Shown here: positions 1 through 5,947 of the stretch, piece by piece
Position numbering within the stretch: the first letter of the stretch is position 1
How the letters are laid out: the number at the start of each line of letters is the position of its first letter
Origin: Gammaproteobacteria bacterium
Lineage (GTDB): Bacteria; Pseudomonadota; Gammaproteobacteria; PS1; Pseudothioglobaceae
Assembly: GCA_024280535.1 (NCBI GenBank)
Contig: JAJRPY010000040.1
Location: 1 to 6,716, forward strand
DNA length: 6,716 bases
Direction of reading: 5' to 3'
The notes under the pieces: generated by a model
Seen by the model: the letters and a program-made list of their open reading frames with translations, nothing else
The model's database searches: none
Told to the model about the DNA's origin: nothing
Made by a program: the position numbers and the translations under genes

Positions 1-104
1 ATCCATTTGTAAAAAATGTGCCAGTTCAATTCAGGCTTTTCTCCACACAAATGTTAGGCGGCTCCTACACTCTCGATAAACCGACTGTGGAATAATGCCC
101 AGCA
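1..104. other. Left edge, no gene assigned
   Basis: This stretch precedes the first recognisable gene. Two plus-strand frames are open from the left edge, one ending at a TAA at 77-79 and one at a TAA at 93-95. Either could be the tail of a gene outside the window, but neither short peptide resembles a family I know. The second frame stops 9 bases before the ATG at 105, a spacing that would suit an operon partner. No convincing promoter or Shine-Dalgarno sequence is visible. Confidence 0.2.
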
Positions 105-326
105 ATGATAATCACGAAAATAGAGCCACAGACAAGCCGACAATTACGTATATCTACAAAAGATGGCCGGATGGGCTTGTTTAATGTGTCGCCTTATTTA
201 AACTCGGAAGCGTTTGCAGAATTAAAAGATAATGATAATTTTATAAAAATCCAAAATGGAAAATACTTTATTGAATGGGATTGTGGGGCAGACTTATCAG
301 TAGATACCATTGAATTTGAGTGGTAG
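105..326 (+). CDS. DUF2442-type small protein
   Basis: This gene encodes a 73-residue soluble protein that resembles the DUF2442 family, whose biochemical role is not established. The family pattern is visible: an N-terminal strand with ITKIEP (residues 3-8), a DGRMGLFNVSPYL segment (20-32), a FAELKD segment (37-42), and a C-terminal WDCGADLSVDTI segment (58-69) matching the usual W-x-x-GADL-x-x-DT ending. The length is normal for a single-domain member. In many bacteria DUF2442 genes sit beside a DUF4160 gene, and such pairs have been proposed as toxin-antitoxin-like modules; no DUF4160 gene is visible here, although the left neighbour is cut off. ATG 105 is the first start after an in-frame stop at 93-95, but it lacks a clear Shine-Dalgarno sequence. 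No signal peptide or membrane segment is present. Confidence 0.75.
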   Translation: MIITKIEPQTSRQLRISTKDGRMGLFNVSPYLNSEAFAELKDNDNFIKIQNGKYFIEWDCGADLSVDTIEFEW

Positions 327-486
327 CTTGTTGAATAAATCATTTTTTGGAATTTAAGCGTTAAAAAAGAGAAATGAAATAAGATAAACGCCGAAAAAAA
401 CACCAAAATACAAGGTTTTTTGAATAAATATTGCTTGCTTGTTGCCCGTGTGCAAGTTTGTATGACCGCTTATAGGGGTAAAAGAT

Positions 487-492
487 TATAAT
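487..492 (+). promoter_or_regulatory. Candidate -10 box upstream of the YciK-type gene
   Basis: A perfect TATAAT lies 71 bases upstream of the dehydrogenase start at 564. No good -35 box stands at the ideal 17-base distance; the best option is ATGACC at 462-467 with a 19-base spacer and four of six consensus bases. If used, transcription would start near 499 and leave a leader of about 65 nucleotides. The call is an inference from sequence alone in an A+T-rich region where TATAAT can arise by chance. Confidence 0.4.
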
Positions 493-563
493 ACGCATAA
501 TGAATTAAAAGGATGTCTGGCAGGGCAAATAATTTACACTAATGCCCTTATCTCAAATAAATA

Positions 564-1316
564 ATGAATATTAAAACAAACTATCAAGTAACACAAAATG
601 AATTAACGGGCAAAGTTGTGTTGGTCACGGGGGCTAATCGGGGCTTTGGGCGGGCTATGACGCTAGATTTGGCCAAGGCGGGGGCGACTGTAATTATGCT
701 TGGGCGTGATTTGGGCTCGTTAGAAGAGACGTATGATGAGGTGGTGGATTTGGGCTATCAAGAGCCTATGCTTTATCCGTTTGATTTAGAAGGAGCAGGG
801 CCTGAGCATTATGAGCAATTGCAGGCGGGTGTGTTGCAGACTTTTGGGCAGTTGGATGGGTTAATTCATAATGCGGGTGTTATTGGCACGATGATGTCGA
901 TTGAGCAATACGACCTTAAACTGTGGTATTCGACGATGCAAATTAATGTCAATGCTGCTTTTATGCTGACGCAGTTTTTAATGCCTGTTTTGAATAAGTC
1001 TGCTGATGCGCGTATATTATTTTTGTCATCTTCGGTGGGGCGTAAGGCTCGTGCTTATTGGGGGGCGTATGGTGTTAGTAAATTTGCTATTGAGGGGTTA
1101 AGCAAGACCTTGTCCGAAGAGTTGGAAAAAACCAATATTCGGGTTAATTCGCTAGACCCGGGCAAAATGAAAACTGAAATGAGGCGTAAGGCATACCCTG
1201 CTGAAAATTCGGATAAAATTCCACTTCCTGAAAGTAAAAGCCCTGTGATTGTGTATTTAATGAGCCAAGCGAGCAAGGATTTGAACGGTGAACAGCTTAC
1301 CTTATCCGACGCTTGA
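564..1316 (+). CDS. yciK: YciK-type short-chain dehydrogenase/reductase
   Basis: This encodes a 250-residue cytoplasmic classical short-chain dehydrogenase (SDR) with a Rossmann fold. Visible landmarks are the nucleotide-binding TGANRGFG motif (residues 22-29), DL near 74-75, HNAG (102-105), QINVNAAFMLTQ (126-137, catalytic Asn128), the SSS triplet with catalytic Ser156, and Tyr169 and Lys173 of the YxxxK motif, followed by an LDPGKMKTEM substrate-loop segment. The NVNA-FMLTQ and SSSVGR-x-x-RA-WGAY stretches closely resemble E. coli YciK, so I assign that subfamily; the substrate of YciK is not well established. Arg48 after the second strand suggests NADP preference, an inference. ATG 564 is the first start after an in-frame stop at 558-560, and no clear Shine-Dalgarno sequence precedes it. 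The gene stands alone, and its last 20 bases overlap the convergent gene at 1297-1533. Confidence 0.85.
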   Translation: MNIKTNYQVTQNELTGKVVLVTGANRGFGRAMTLDLAKAGATVIMLGRDLGSLEETYDEVVDLGYQEPMLYPFDLEGAGPEHYEQLQAGVLQTFGQLDGLIHNAGVIGTMMSIEQYDLKLWYSTMQINVNAAFMLTQFLMPVLNKSADARILFLSSSVGRKARAYWGAYGVSKFAIEGLSKTLSEELEKTNIRVNSLDPGKMKTEMRRKAYPAENSDKIPLPESKSPVIVYLMSQASKDLNGEQLTLSDA

Positions 1317-1533
1317 TTAGTCTAACAATCAGCAGTACGACATAAATCACAAGACCAGCCATACCAAGCACAAAAGCAAATGCGCCAATTGGTGTCCATA
1401 GGGTTTCGTGCAATCGACCTTGTGCATCTATGTATATTGGATAAAACGTTTTTTGAATGAATATGGCAACAGCGGACAATAGCAGAAAAGATACAGAAAA
1501 TCTTAATAGTGTGCTGCTAAAAAGTTTTTTCAT
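1297..1533 (-). CDS. Small two-helix membrane protein, DUF3955-like
   Basis: This is a 78-residue protein with two probable membrane segments: an N-terminal one at about residues 10-30, which could alternatively be read as a signal anchor, and a second at about 47-72. A short polar stretch links them, with IDAQGRLHETLWTPIG (35-50). The D-x-x-G-x-LHE-x-x-x-x-PIG arrangement resembles DUF3955 membrane proteins of unknown function; this match is from memory and moderate. The C-terminus is strongly basic (RLIKRRIR), so by the positive-inside rule it probably lies in the cytoplasm. The start codon is only 7 bases downstream of the suhB stop and has no obvious Shine-Dalgarno sequence, which suggests cotranscription and translational coupling with suhB. 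Its 3' end overlaps the convergent dehydrogenase by 20 bases. No function can be assigned. Confidence 0.6.
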   Translation of the reverse strand: MKKLFSSTLLRFSVSFLLLSAVAIFIQKTFYPIYIDAQGRLHETLWTPIGAFAFVLGMAGLVIYVVLLIVRLIKRRIR

Positions 1534-1540
1534 GCGATTG

Positions 1541-2344
1541 TTAGCGTTGTAAATCGCTGGTTAAATGCGGGTGAATGCTTTTTAAAATTTCTTTAAAGAC
1601 TTTTTCATTGCCGGCTACCACGTTGCCCGTTTCTAAAAATTTATCTCGTCCTGAGAAGTCACCGATAAAACCACCTGCCTCTTTAACCAATAGGGCGCCG
1701 GCGGCAATATCCCAAATATTCAGCTCAATTTCCCAAAATCCGTCTAGTCTGCCGGCCGCTAAATACGCCAAATCTAATGCGGCAGAACCGGCGCGACGAA
1801 TGCCTGCTACTTTGGGGTGGATGGCTTTAAACATAGCAAGATAGGCGTCTAAGTGCTGGGGGGATTTGAATGGGAAGCCGGTGCCGATTAGTGCATGTTC
1901 AAAACCATTGGTATGCGTAGCGCGAATCCTTTGTTCGTTTAAATAAGCGCCTTCGCCCTTAGATGCGGTAAATAATTCTTCTTTAAAAGGGTCATAAACC
2001 ACTGCATGAGTGGCTTCGTTGTTGTCGTATAGGGCAATAGACACGGCGTATTGTGGAAAGCCGTGCAGATAGTTGGTGGTGCCATCAAGTGGGTCAAGAA
2101 TCCAGACAAAGCGCTGGTTTGTGCCGATTGTTTCCCCTGTTTCTTCGCCTAAGATTGAATGATCAGGGAAGGCGTATTTTAACTCGTTTATAATAGCCTC
2201 TTCGGCAGCTTTATCGACTTCGGAGACGAAATCATTGGCAGCTTTATTTTCAATCGTTAATAAATCAATCTGGTTGTGGTATCTTAGGATGATGTCACCC
2301 GCTTTTCTGGCGGCTTTAACGGCAATATTAAGCGTAGGATTCAT
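1541..2344 (-). CDS. suhB: Inositol-1-monophosphatase / Nus factor SuhB
   Basis: SuhB hydrolyses inositol monophosphates in a Mg2+-dependent reaction. In E. coli it also joins the rRNA antitermination complex and promotes ribosomal RNA maturation. With the ATG at 2344 the protein has 267 residues, the same as E. coli SuhB. All metal ligands of the family are visible: Glu67 in GEETGE, Asp84 and Asp87 in the DPLDGTTN motif (84-91), and Asp212 in WDIAAG (211-216). The RRAGSAALDLAYLAAGR segment (183-199) is also typical. I chose 2344 over an in-frame ATG at 2365 because the MNPTLNIAVKAARKAG start aligns with E. coli and the longer form adds seven hydrophobic residues unlike the family. The gene is divergent from trmJ, as in E. 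coli, with 14 bases between starts. No Shine-Dalgarno sequence precedes the start. Confidence 0.95.
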   Translation of the reverse strand: MNPTLNIAVKAARKAGDIILRYHNQIDLLTIENKAANDFVSEVDKAAEEAIINELKYAFPDHSILGEETGETIGTNQRFVWILDPLDGTTNYLHGFPQYAVSIALYDNNEATHAVVYDPFKEELFTASKGEGAYLNEQRIRATHTNGFEHALIGTGFPFKSPQHLDAYLAMFKAIHPKVAGIRRAGSAALDLAYLAAGRLDGFWEIELNIWDIAAGALLVKEAGGFIGDFSGRDKFLETGNVVAGNEKVFKEILKSIHPHLTSDLQR

Positions 2345-2358
2345 AACAAATAGGACAA

Positions 2359-3102
2359 ATGACAAAAGAAACAGATTATACCTTTGATGGCGTGCGAGTG
2401 GTTATGGTTAATACCACCGAGCCTGGTAATATTGGTGCGGCAGCGCGAGCGATGAAAAATATGAATTTATCAAGACTGTATTTGGTTAATCCAGCGGGCT
2501 ATCCATCAGCTATAGCAACTGCTAGAGCGAGTGGGGCAGATGATTTATTGGCTAATGCCGTGGTTTGTGATACCTTGGCAGAATCTTTGGCGGGTGTTCA
2601 TTTGGTGATTGGTGCCAGTGCTCGCCAGCGTCATATCAAATGGCGGCAAATGGATGTGCTGGCTGCTTGTGGCGAAATTCAGCAAGCCACTGCCGTTAAT
2701 CATCAACAAGTGGCAGTGGTGTTTGGTACTGAAAATTCTGGCTTGAGCAATGAAGAATTGGATTTGTGCCAAATACTGATGACCATTCCAGGCAATCCAG
2801 ATTATTTTTCCTTAAATGTTGCCTCGGCTATCCAGGTATTTGCTTATCAACATTACGTTTATAACACAACCACAGCGTTTAAACAAAGCACCAATGAGAT
2901 TGCCAGTTATGTTGAATTAGAGGGTTTTTACGCGCATCTTGCCCAAGTGCTTGAGCATATTAATTACTTTGAGGAAAAACGTCCTAAGGAATTGCTTATG
3001 CGCCGTTTGAGGCGTTTTTTTGGACGTGCTGAGCCTGAAAAAGAAGAGTTGGCTATTTTGAGGGGAATTTTAAGAAATATCAAACCCTTTGAAAAAAAAT
3101 AA
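2359..3102 (+). CDS. trmJ: tRNA (cytidine/uridine-2'-O-)-methyltransferase TrmJ
   Basis: TrmJ is a SPOUT-class enzyme that uses S-adenosylmethionine to methylate the 2'-OH of nucleotide 32 in the anticodon loop of several tRNAs, giving Cm32 or Um32. The protein has 247 residues, against 246 in E. coli. The N-terminal knot motif NTTEPGNIGAAARAMKNM (18-35) carries the conserved Asn and Arg30. The cofactor-binding FGTENSGLSNEE segment is at 122-133, and NPDYFSLNVA (146-155) forms the last knot motif. A C-terminal extension ends in the RRLRRFFGRAEPEKEELAILRGIL region that is characteristic of TrmJ rather than other SPOUT enzymes. AGGA at 2352-2355 lies only 3 bases before the start, shorter than usual. 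The gene is divergent from suhB and ends before a strong terminator shared with htpG. In E. coli it is followed by the isc genes; here it is not. Confidence 0.93.
   Translation: MTKETDYTFDGVRVVMVNTTEPGNIGAAARAMKNMNLSRLYLVNPAGYPSAIATARASGADDLLANAVVCDTLAESLAGVHLVIGASARQRHIKWRQMDVLAACGEIQQATAVNHQQVAVVFGTENSGLSNEELDLCQILMTIPGNPDYFSLNVASAIQVFAYQHYVYNTTTAFKQSTNEIASYVELEGFYAHLAQVLEHINYFEEKRPKELLMRRLRRFFGRAEPEKEELAILRGILRNIKPFEKK
2375..2380 (-). promoter_or_regulatory. Candidate suhB -10 box inside trmJ
   Basis: A perfect TATAAT is present on the minus strand, 30 bases upstream of the suhB start at 2344 and inside codons 6-8 of trmJ. It would place the transcript start near 2368, leaving a leader of about 24 nucleotides. 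This also argues against the alternative ATG at 2365, which would be almost leaderless. The -35 region at the expected distance matches poorly, so the call rests mainly on the -10 box and its position. Confidence 0.45.
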
Positions 3103-3118
3103 CAATCATTAATCATAA

Positions 3119-3143
3119 AAAAACCCGCAAATTGCGGGTTTTT
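3119..3143. terminator. Bidirectional intrinsic terminator between trmJ and htpG
   Basis: The arm AAAAACCCGC (3119-3128) pairs perfectly with GCGGGTTTTT (3134-3143) around a five-base loop. The five G-C pairs are followed by five Ts on the plus strand and by seven Ts on the minus strand (3117-3123 read in reverse). The hairpin can therefore end trmJ transcription from the left and htpG transcription from the right. It is the only clear intrinsic terminator in the window. Confidence 0.9.
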
Positions 3144-3164
3144 AGGCTGGATTAAAACTTGATG

Positions 3165-5018
3165 TTAGTTAATCAATTTATTCATACGTTTAACAAATTC
3201 AGCTGGGTTTTTCAACTGTCCGCCCTCGCTCAGCACAGCTTGATCGAATAAAATATTCACCAAATCTTCATCCACTTTGGTTTTTAATTTTTTAACCAAT
3301 GGGTGCTTTGGATTAATTTCAAGAATTGGCTTGGTTTCAGGTACGTCTTGCCCCAAAGATGCCATAATTCTTTCCATATTGCCGCCCATTTCATTTTCAT
3401 CAGCAACCAGACAAGAAGGCGATTCACTAAGGCGATTAGAAATCTTAACCTCTTTAACTTGACTATCAAGAATTTTTTGCATTTCTTCTAGTGCCTTTTT
3501 AAAACTTTTGGCAGTTTTTTCTTTTGCTTGCTTTTCTTTTTCAGAGTCTAAATTGTCCAAATCACCCTTGGCAATGGATTTTAATGGATGCCCCTCAAAC
3601 TCACCAAAGTTACCAACCATCCATTCATCAACCCGATCAGATAGCAACAACACCTCAATATCTTTTTTGTTAAATACCTCTAAATGCGGCGATCCTTTGG
3701 CAGATTCGTAACTGTCGGCAGTGATGTAATAAATGGCTTTTTGGTCTTTTTGCATGTTGCTAACATAGCATTCTAGCGTGGCAGTTTGCGTAGCATCGGT
3801 GCTTTTGTTGGTGGCAAAGCGTAATAATTTGGCAATTTTGTCTTTGTTGGCAGCATCTTCAACCACGCCTTCTTTCATTACCATGCCAAATTCTTGCCAA
3901 AAAGTGGCGTATTTTTCTGGCTTGTTTTTAGACATTTTATCCAGTTCTTTGAGGATTCGGCTAACCGAGGCTTTGCGGATGGTGTCAACTACTTTATTGC
4001 CTTGTAAAATTTCTCTGGACACGTTTAAAGATAAATCAGCCGTATCAATCACACCTTTAATAAAGCGCAAATACATTGGCATTAATTCTTCATTATCTTC
4101 CATGATGAATACACGTTTGGCGTAGAGTTTGATGCCACCTTTGCGTTTTGGCTCCCACATATCAAATGGTGCTTTAGCAGGAATAAAGAGTAATGAAGTG
4201 TAATCAAGCTTGCCTTCAACGCGATTATGCAATTGTGCTAAGGGTGCTTCAAAATCAAAGGTTAATGATTTGTAAAATTCATCATAATCTGCCTGTTTGA
4301 GTTCTTTTTTATCTTGCATCCAAAATGCGGTGGCCTTGTTGACCATCTCGTATTCAACCGTGTCTGAATCTTCTTCTGCTGGTTTGATCATCATAATGGG
4401 TACGGTGATGTGGTCTGAATATTTTGAGATAATGCCTTTTAAGCGATAATCATCCAAAAATTCTTTTTCCTCTTTTTTGATGTGTAGGGTAATTTTGGTA
4501 CCAAAATCTTCTATTGTTTTGTTTTCAAGTGAATATTCACCTTCTCCCTTGGAAGTCCAAATTGTGCCGTTGGCTTTGTCGTCACCGGCTTTTCTAGTGC
4601 TTAGTACGACTTCGTCAGCAACAATGAAGGATGCGTAAAAACCCACGCCAAATTGACCAATTAGGTTGGAATCTTCGGCTTGTTTTTTGTCCAAACCTTG
4701 TAGGAATTTTTTAGTGCCAGAATTGGCAATGGTGCCGATATTTTCCATCACTTCGGTTTGGGTCATGCCGATGCCGTTATCGGTAATGGTAATGGTGCCG
4801 GCATCTTTATCAACTTCGATGAATATTTGAAGTGCTTCTTTGCCTTCGATGAGTGCGTCATTTGAAAGGGATTCAAATTTAAGTTTATCAACGGCGTCTG
4901 ATGCGTTTGAGACCAATTCACGTAGGAAAATCTCTTTATTGGAATATAAGGAATGAATCATCAAATGTAATAATTGAGAGACTTCTGTTTGGAATGAATG
5001 GGTTTGTTTTGTAGTCAT
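3165..5018 (-). CDS. htpG: Hsp90-family molecular chaperone HtpG
   Basis: HtpG is the bacterial Hsp90, a dimeric cytosolic ATPase that remodels client proteins together with DnaK. The 617-residue length is close to the 624 of E. coli HtpG. The N-terminal ATPase domain (about 1-215) shows ELVSNASDA (34-42, with catalytic Glu34 and Asn38), DNGIGM (80-85) and the lid-region GQFGVGF (121-127). The middle domain contains LNVSREILQ (331-339), whose Arg335 corresponds to the arginine that contacts the ATP gamma-phosphate. The dimerisation domain occupies about the last 110 residues. The protein lacks the long charged linker and MEEVD tail of eukaryotic Hsp90, as expected for bacteria. AAAGG at 5028-5032 lies 9 bases before the ATG and supports the start. 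A heat-shock-like promoter lies upstream, and the gene ends at a terminator shared with trmJ. Confidence 0.97.
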   Translation of the reverse strand: MTTKQTHSFQTEVSQLLHLMIHSLYSNKEIFLRELVSNASDAVDKLKFESLSNDALIEGKEALQIFIEVDKDAGTITITDNGIGMTQTEVMENIGTIANSGTKKFLQGLDKKQAEDSNLIGQFGVGFYASFIVADEVVLSTRKAGDDKANGTIWTSKGEGEYSLENKTIEDFGTKITLHIKKEEKEFLDDYRLKGIISKYSDHITVPIMMIKPAEEDSDTVEYEMVNKATAFWMQDKKELKQADYDEFYKSLTFDFEAPLAQLHNRVEGKLDYTSLLFIPAKAPFDMWEPKRKGGIKLYAKRVFIMEDNEELMPMYLRFIKGVIDTADLSLNVSREILQGNKVVDTIRKASVSRILKELDKMSKNKPEKYATFWQEFGMVMKEGVVEDAANKDKIAKLLRFATNKSTDATQTATLECYVSNMQKDQKAIYYITADSYESAKGSPHLEVFNKKDIEVLLLSDRVDEWMVGNFGEFEGHPLKSIAKGDLDNLDSEKEKQAKEKTAKSFKKALEEMQKILDSQVKEVKISNRLSESPSCLVADENEMGGNMERIMASLGQDVPETKPILEINPKHPLVKKLKTKVDEDLVNILFDQAVLSEGGQLKNPAEFVKRMNKLIN

Positions 5019-5037
5019 TGCTGGTTACCTTTAATAT
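5009..5037 (+). promoter_or_regulatory. Candidate sigma-70 promoter of the xerC operon
   Basis: TTGTAG (5009-5014) and TAATAT (5032-5037) are separated by an ideal 17 bases and each match four of six consensus positions. Transcription would start near 5044, giving a leader of about 34 nucleotides before the xerC GTG. The -35 box lies across the htpG start codon on the other strand. The match is only moderate. Confidence 0.3.
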
Positions 5038-5052
5038 GCGTAAAATGAGTTG

Positions 5053-5078
5053 ATATGGTCAAACTGAGAAAAATCAAG
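5053..5078 (-). promoter_or_regulatory. Candidate sigma-32-like promoter of htpG
   Basis: The minus strand carries CTTGATT (5072-5078) and GACCATAT (5053-5060), separated by 11 bases. Against the E. coli heat-shock consensus CTTGAAA and CCCCATNT these match 5 of 7 and 5 of 7 fixed positions, at the short end of accepted spacing. Transcription would start near 5046, leaving about 28 nucleotides that include the AAAGG ribosome site. A sigma-70 alternative using TTGACC (5057-5062) would start almost on the Shine-Dalgarno sequence and is less likely. The left half overlaps the xerC start codon. Confidence 0.4.
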
Positions 5079-5947
5079 TGAAAAAACAAATAATTGATTT
5101 TATTGCGTATTTAGCAGTTGAGCGACACTACGCCCTTAATACCCAGCAGGCTTACCAACGTGATTTACAGCAATTGATTATTTTTTTAAAAACGCAACAA
5201 ATATCCGATTGGTCGCAGATCACTTCTGAGGTGCTACATTTATTTATTATGCAATTACGCCATAAAAATCTTTGCTCGCGCAGTATTCGCCGATATTTGT
5301 CTTCGGTGCGTGGTTTGTTGGCTTATTTGGTTAATCAAGGGCAACTTGAGTATAATTGTGCCGTGCAATTGTCCACGCCAAAAATAGCCAAAAATTTGCC
5401 AGAAACGCTTAATTATGAGCAGTTGTTGCAATTATTAAAGCCGCAAGGAAGCACATGGTTTGAGCGTCGCGATGTGGCTATTATTGAGGTGATTTATTCG
5501 TGTGGCTTGCGTGTGTCTGAGTTGGTTAATTTGGATGTGGCAGATGTTGATTTGACGCAAGGTTTTTTAATGATAATGGGTAAGGGCGGGAAAACGCGCC
5601 ATACGCCTCTTGGAAAATTAGCACAAGAGGCGATTCGTCAGTATATTTTGGGGCAGCAATCAATCCCATTATTTGTGAATAAAAACGGTGCAAGAATTGG
5701 GGTGAGGTCGGTGCAAACTATGATTAAAAAACGTGCTTTAACTGCAGGCATTAAAGTAAATGTTTATCCGCATATGTTGCGCCATGCGGCAGCGACTCAT
5801 TTTTTGCAATCCAGCCATGATTTGCGTTCTACCCAAGAATTTTTAGGTCATGAAAGTATTAAATCGACACAGGTTTATACCCATCTTGATTTTCTTGAAT
5901 TGTCTAAAGTTTATGATAAGTGCCATCCAAGGGCAAAAAAATCATGA
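5078..5947 (+). CDS. xerC: Tyrosine recombinase XerC
   Basis: XerC acts with XerD at the dif site to resolve chromosome dimers before cell division. The 289-residue protein has an N-terminal SAM-like core-binding domain (about 1-90) and a C-terminal catalytic domain. All six catalytic positions are visible: Arg145 in CGLRVSEL, Lys169 in GKGGKTRH, His232 and Arg235 in HMLRH, His258 in LGHES, and the nucleophile Tyr267 in VYTHL. The tail THLDF followed by VYDKCHPRAK closely resembles the E. coli XerC C-terminus, which favours XerC over XerD or an integron or phage integrase. It is about nine residues shorter than E. coli XerC, mainly before the HMLRH motif. The start is GTG 5078, with a weak GAG at 5066-5068. 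The gene overlaps tsaC by four bases and so leads an operon. Confidence 0.92.
   Translation: MKKQIIDFIAYLAVERHYALNTQQAYQRDLQQLIIFLKTQQISDWSQITSEVLHLFIMQLRHKNLCSRSIRRYLSSVRGLLAYLVNQGQLEYNCAVQLSTPKIAKNLPETLNYEQLLQLLKPQGSTWFERRDVAIIEVIYSCGLRVSELVNLDVADVDLTQGFLMIMGKGGKTRHTPLGKLAQEAIRQYILGQQSIPLFVNKNGARIGVRSVQTMIKKRALTAGIKVNVYPHMLRHAAATHFLQSSHDLRSTQEFLGHESIKSTQVYTHLDFLELSKVYDKCHPRAKKS

Noticed and set aside
194..406. 70-residue minus-strand open frame across the DUF2442 gene
   Set aside because: It is antisense to a better supported gene, and its composition looks like translated A+T-rich DNA with no recognisable family.
394..421. A-rich arm and T-run that might form a terminator after the DUF2442 gene
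   Set aside because: Only two G-C pairs and an interrupted A-T stem can form, too weak to call in A+T-rich sequence.
513..542. Nine-codon open frame in the leader of the YciK-type gene
   Set aside because: It has no properly spaced ribosome site, and a frame this short is expected by chance.
1055..1844. Open frames antisense to the dehydrogenase and suhB
   Set aside because: They mirror strongly conserved coding sequence and carry no family features of their own.
2345..2365. Longer suhB start at ATG 2365
   Set aside because: It adds seven residues absent from the family, would overlap the trmJ start, and lies almost at the predicted transcript start. ATG 2344 gives the canonical 267-residue protein.
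3277..4125. Several open frames of 61-115 residues within htpG, mostly on the opposite strand
   Set aside because: They lie wholly inside a complete, well conserved htpG gene and have no family features or ribosome sites.
5920..5943. Upstream GTG start for tsaC
   Set aside because: It would overlap xerC by 28 bases and add a basic, non-family N-terminus. ATG 5944 has the ATGA overlap and a suitably placed AAGGG.
5078..5947. Tyrosine recombinase as a sign of an integrative element or integron
   Set aside because: The C-terminal residues match housekeeping XerC, and the gene is locked in an operon with tsaC and hemF. No attachment-site repeats or cargo genes are visible.
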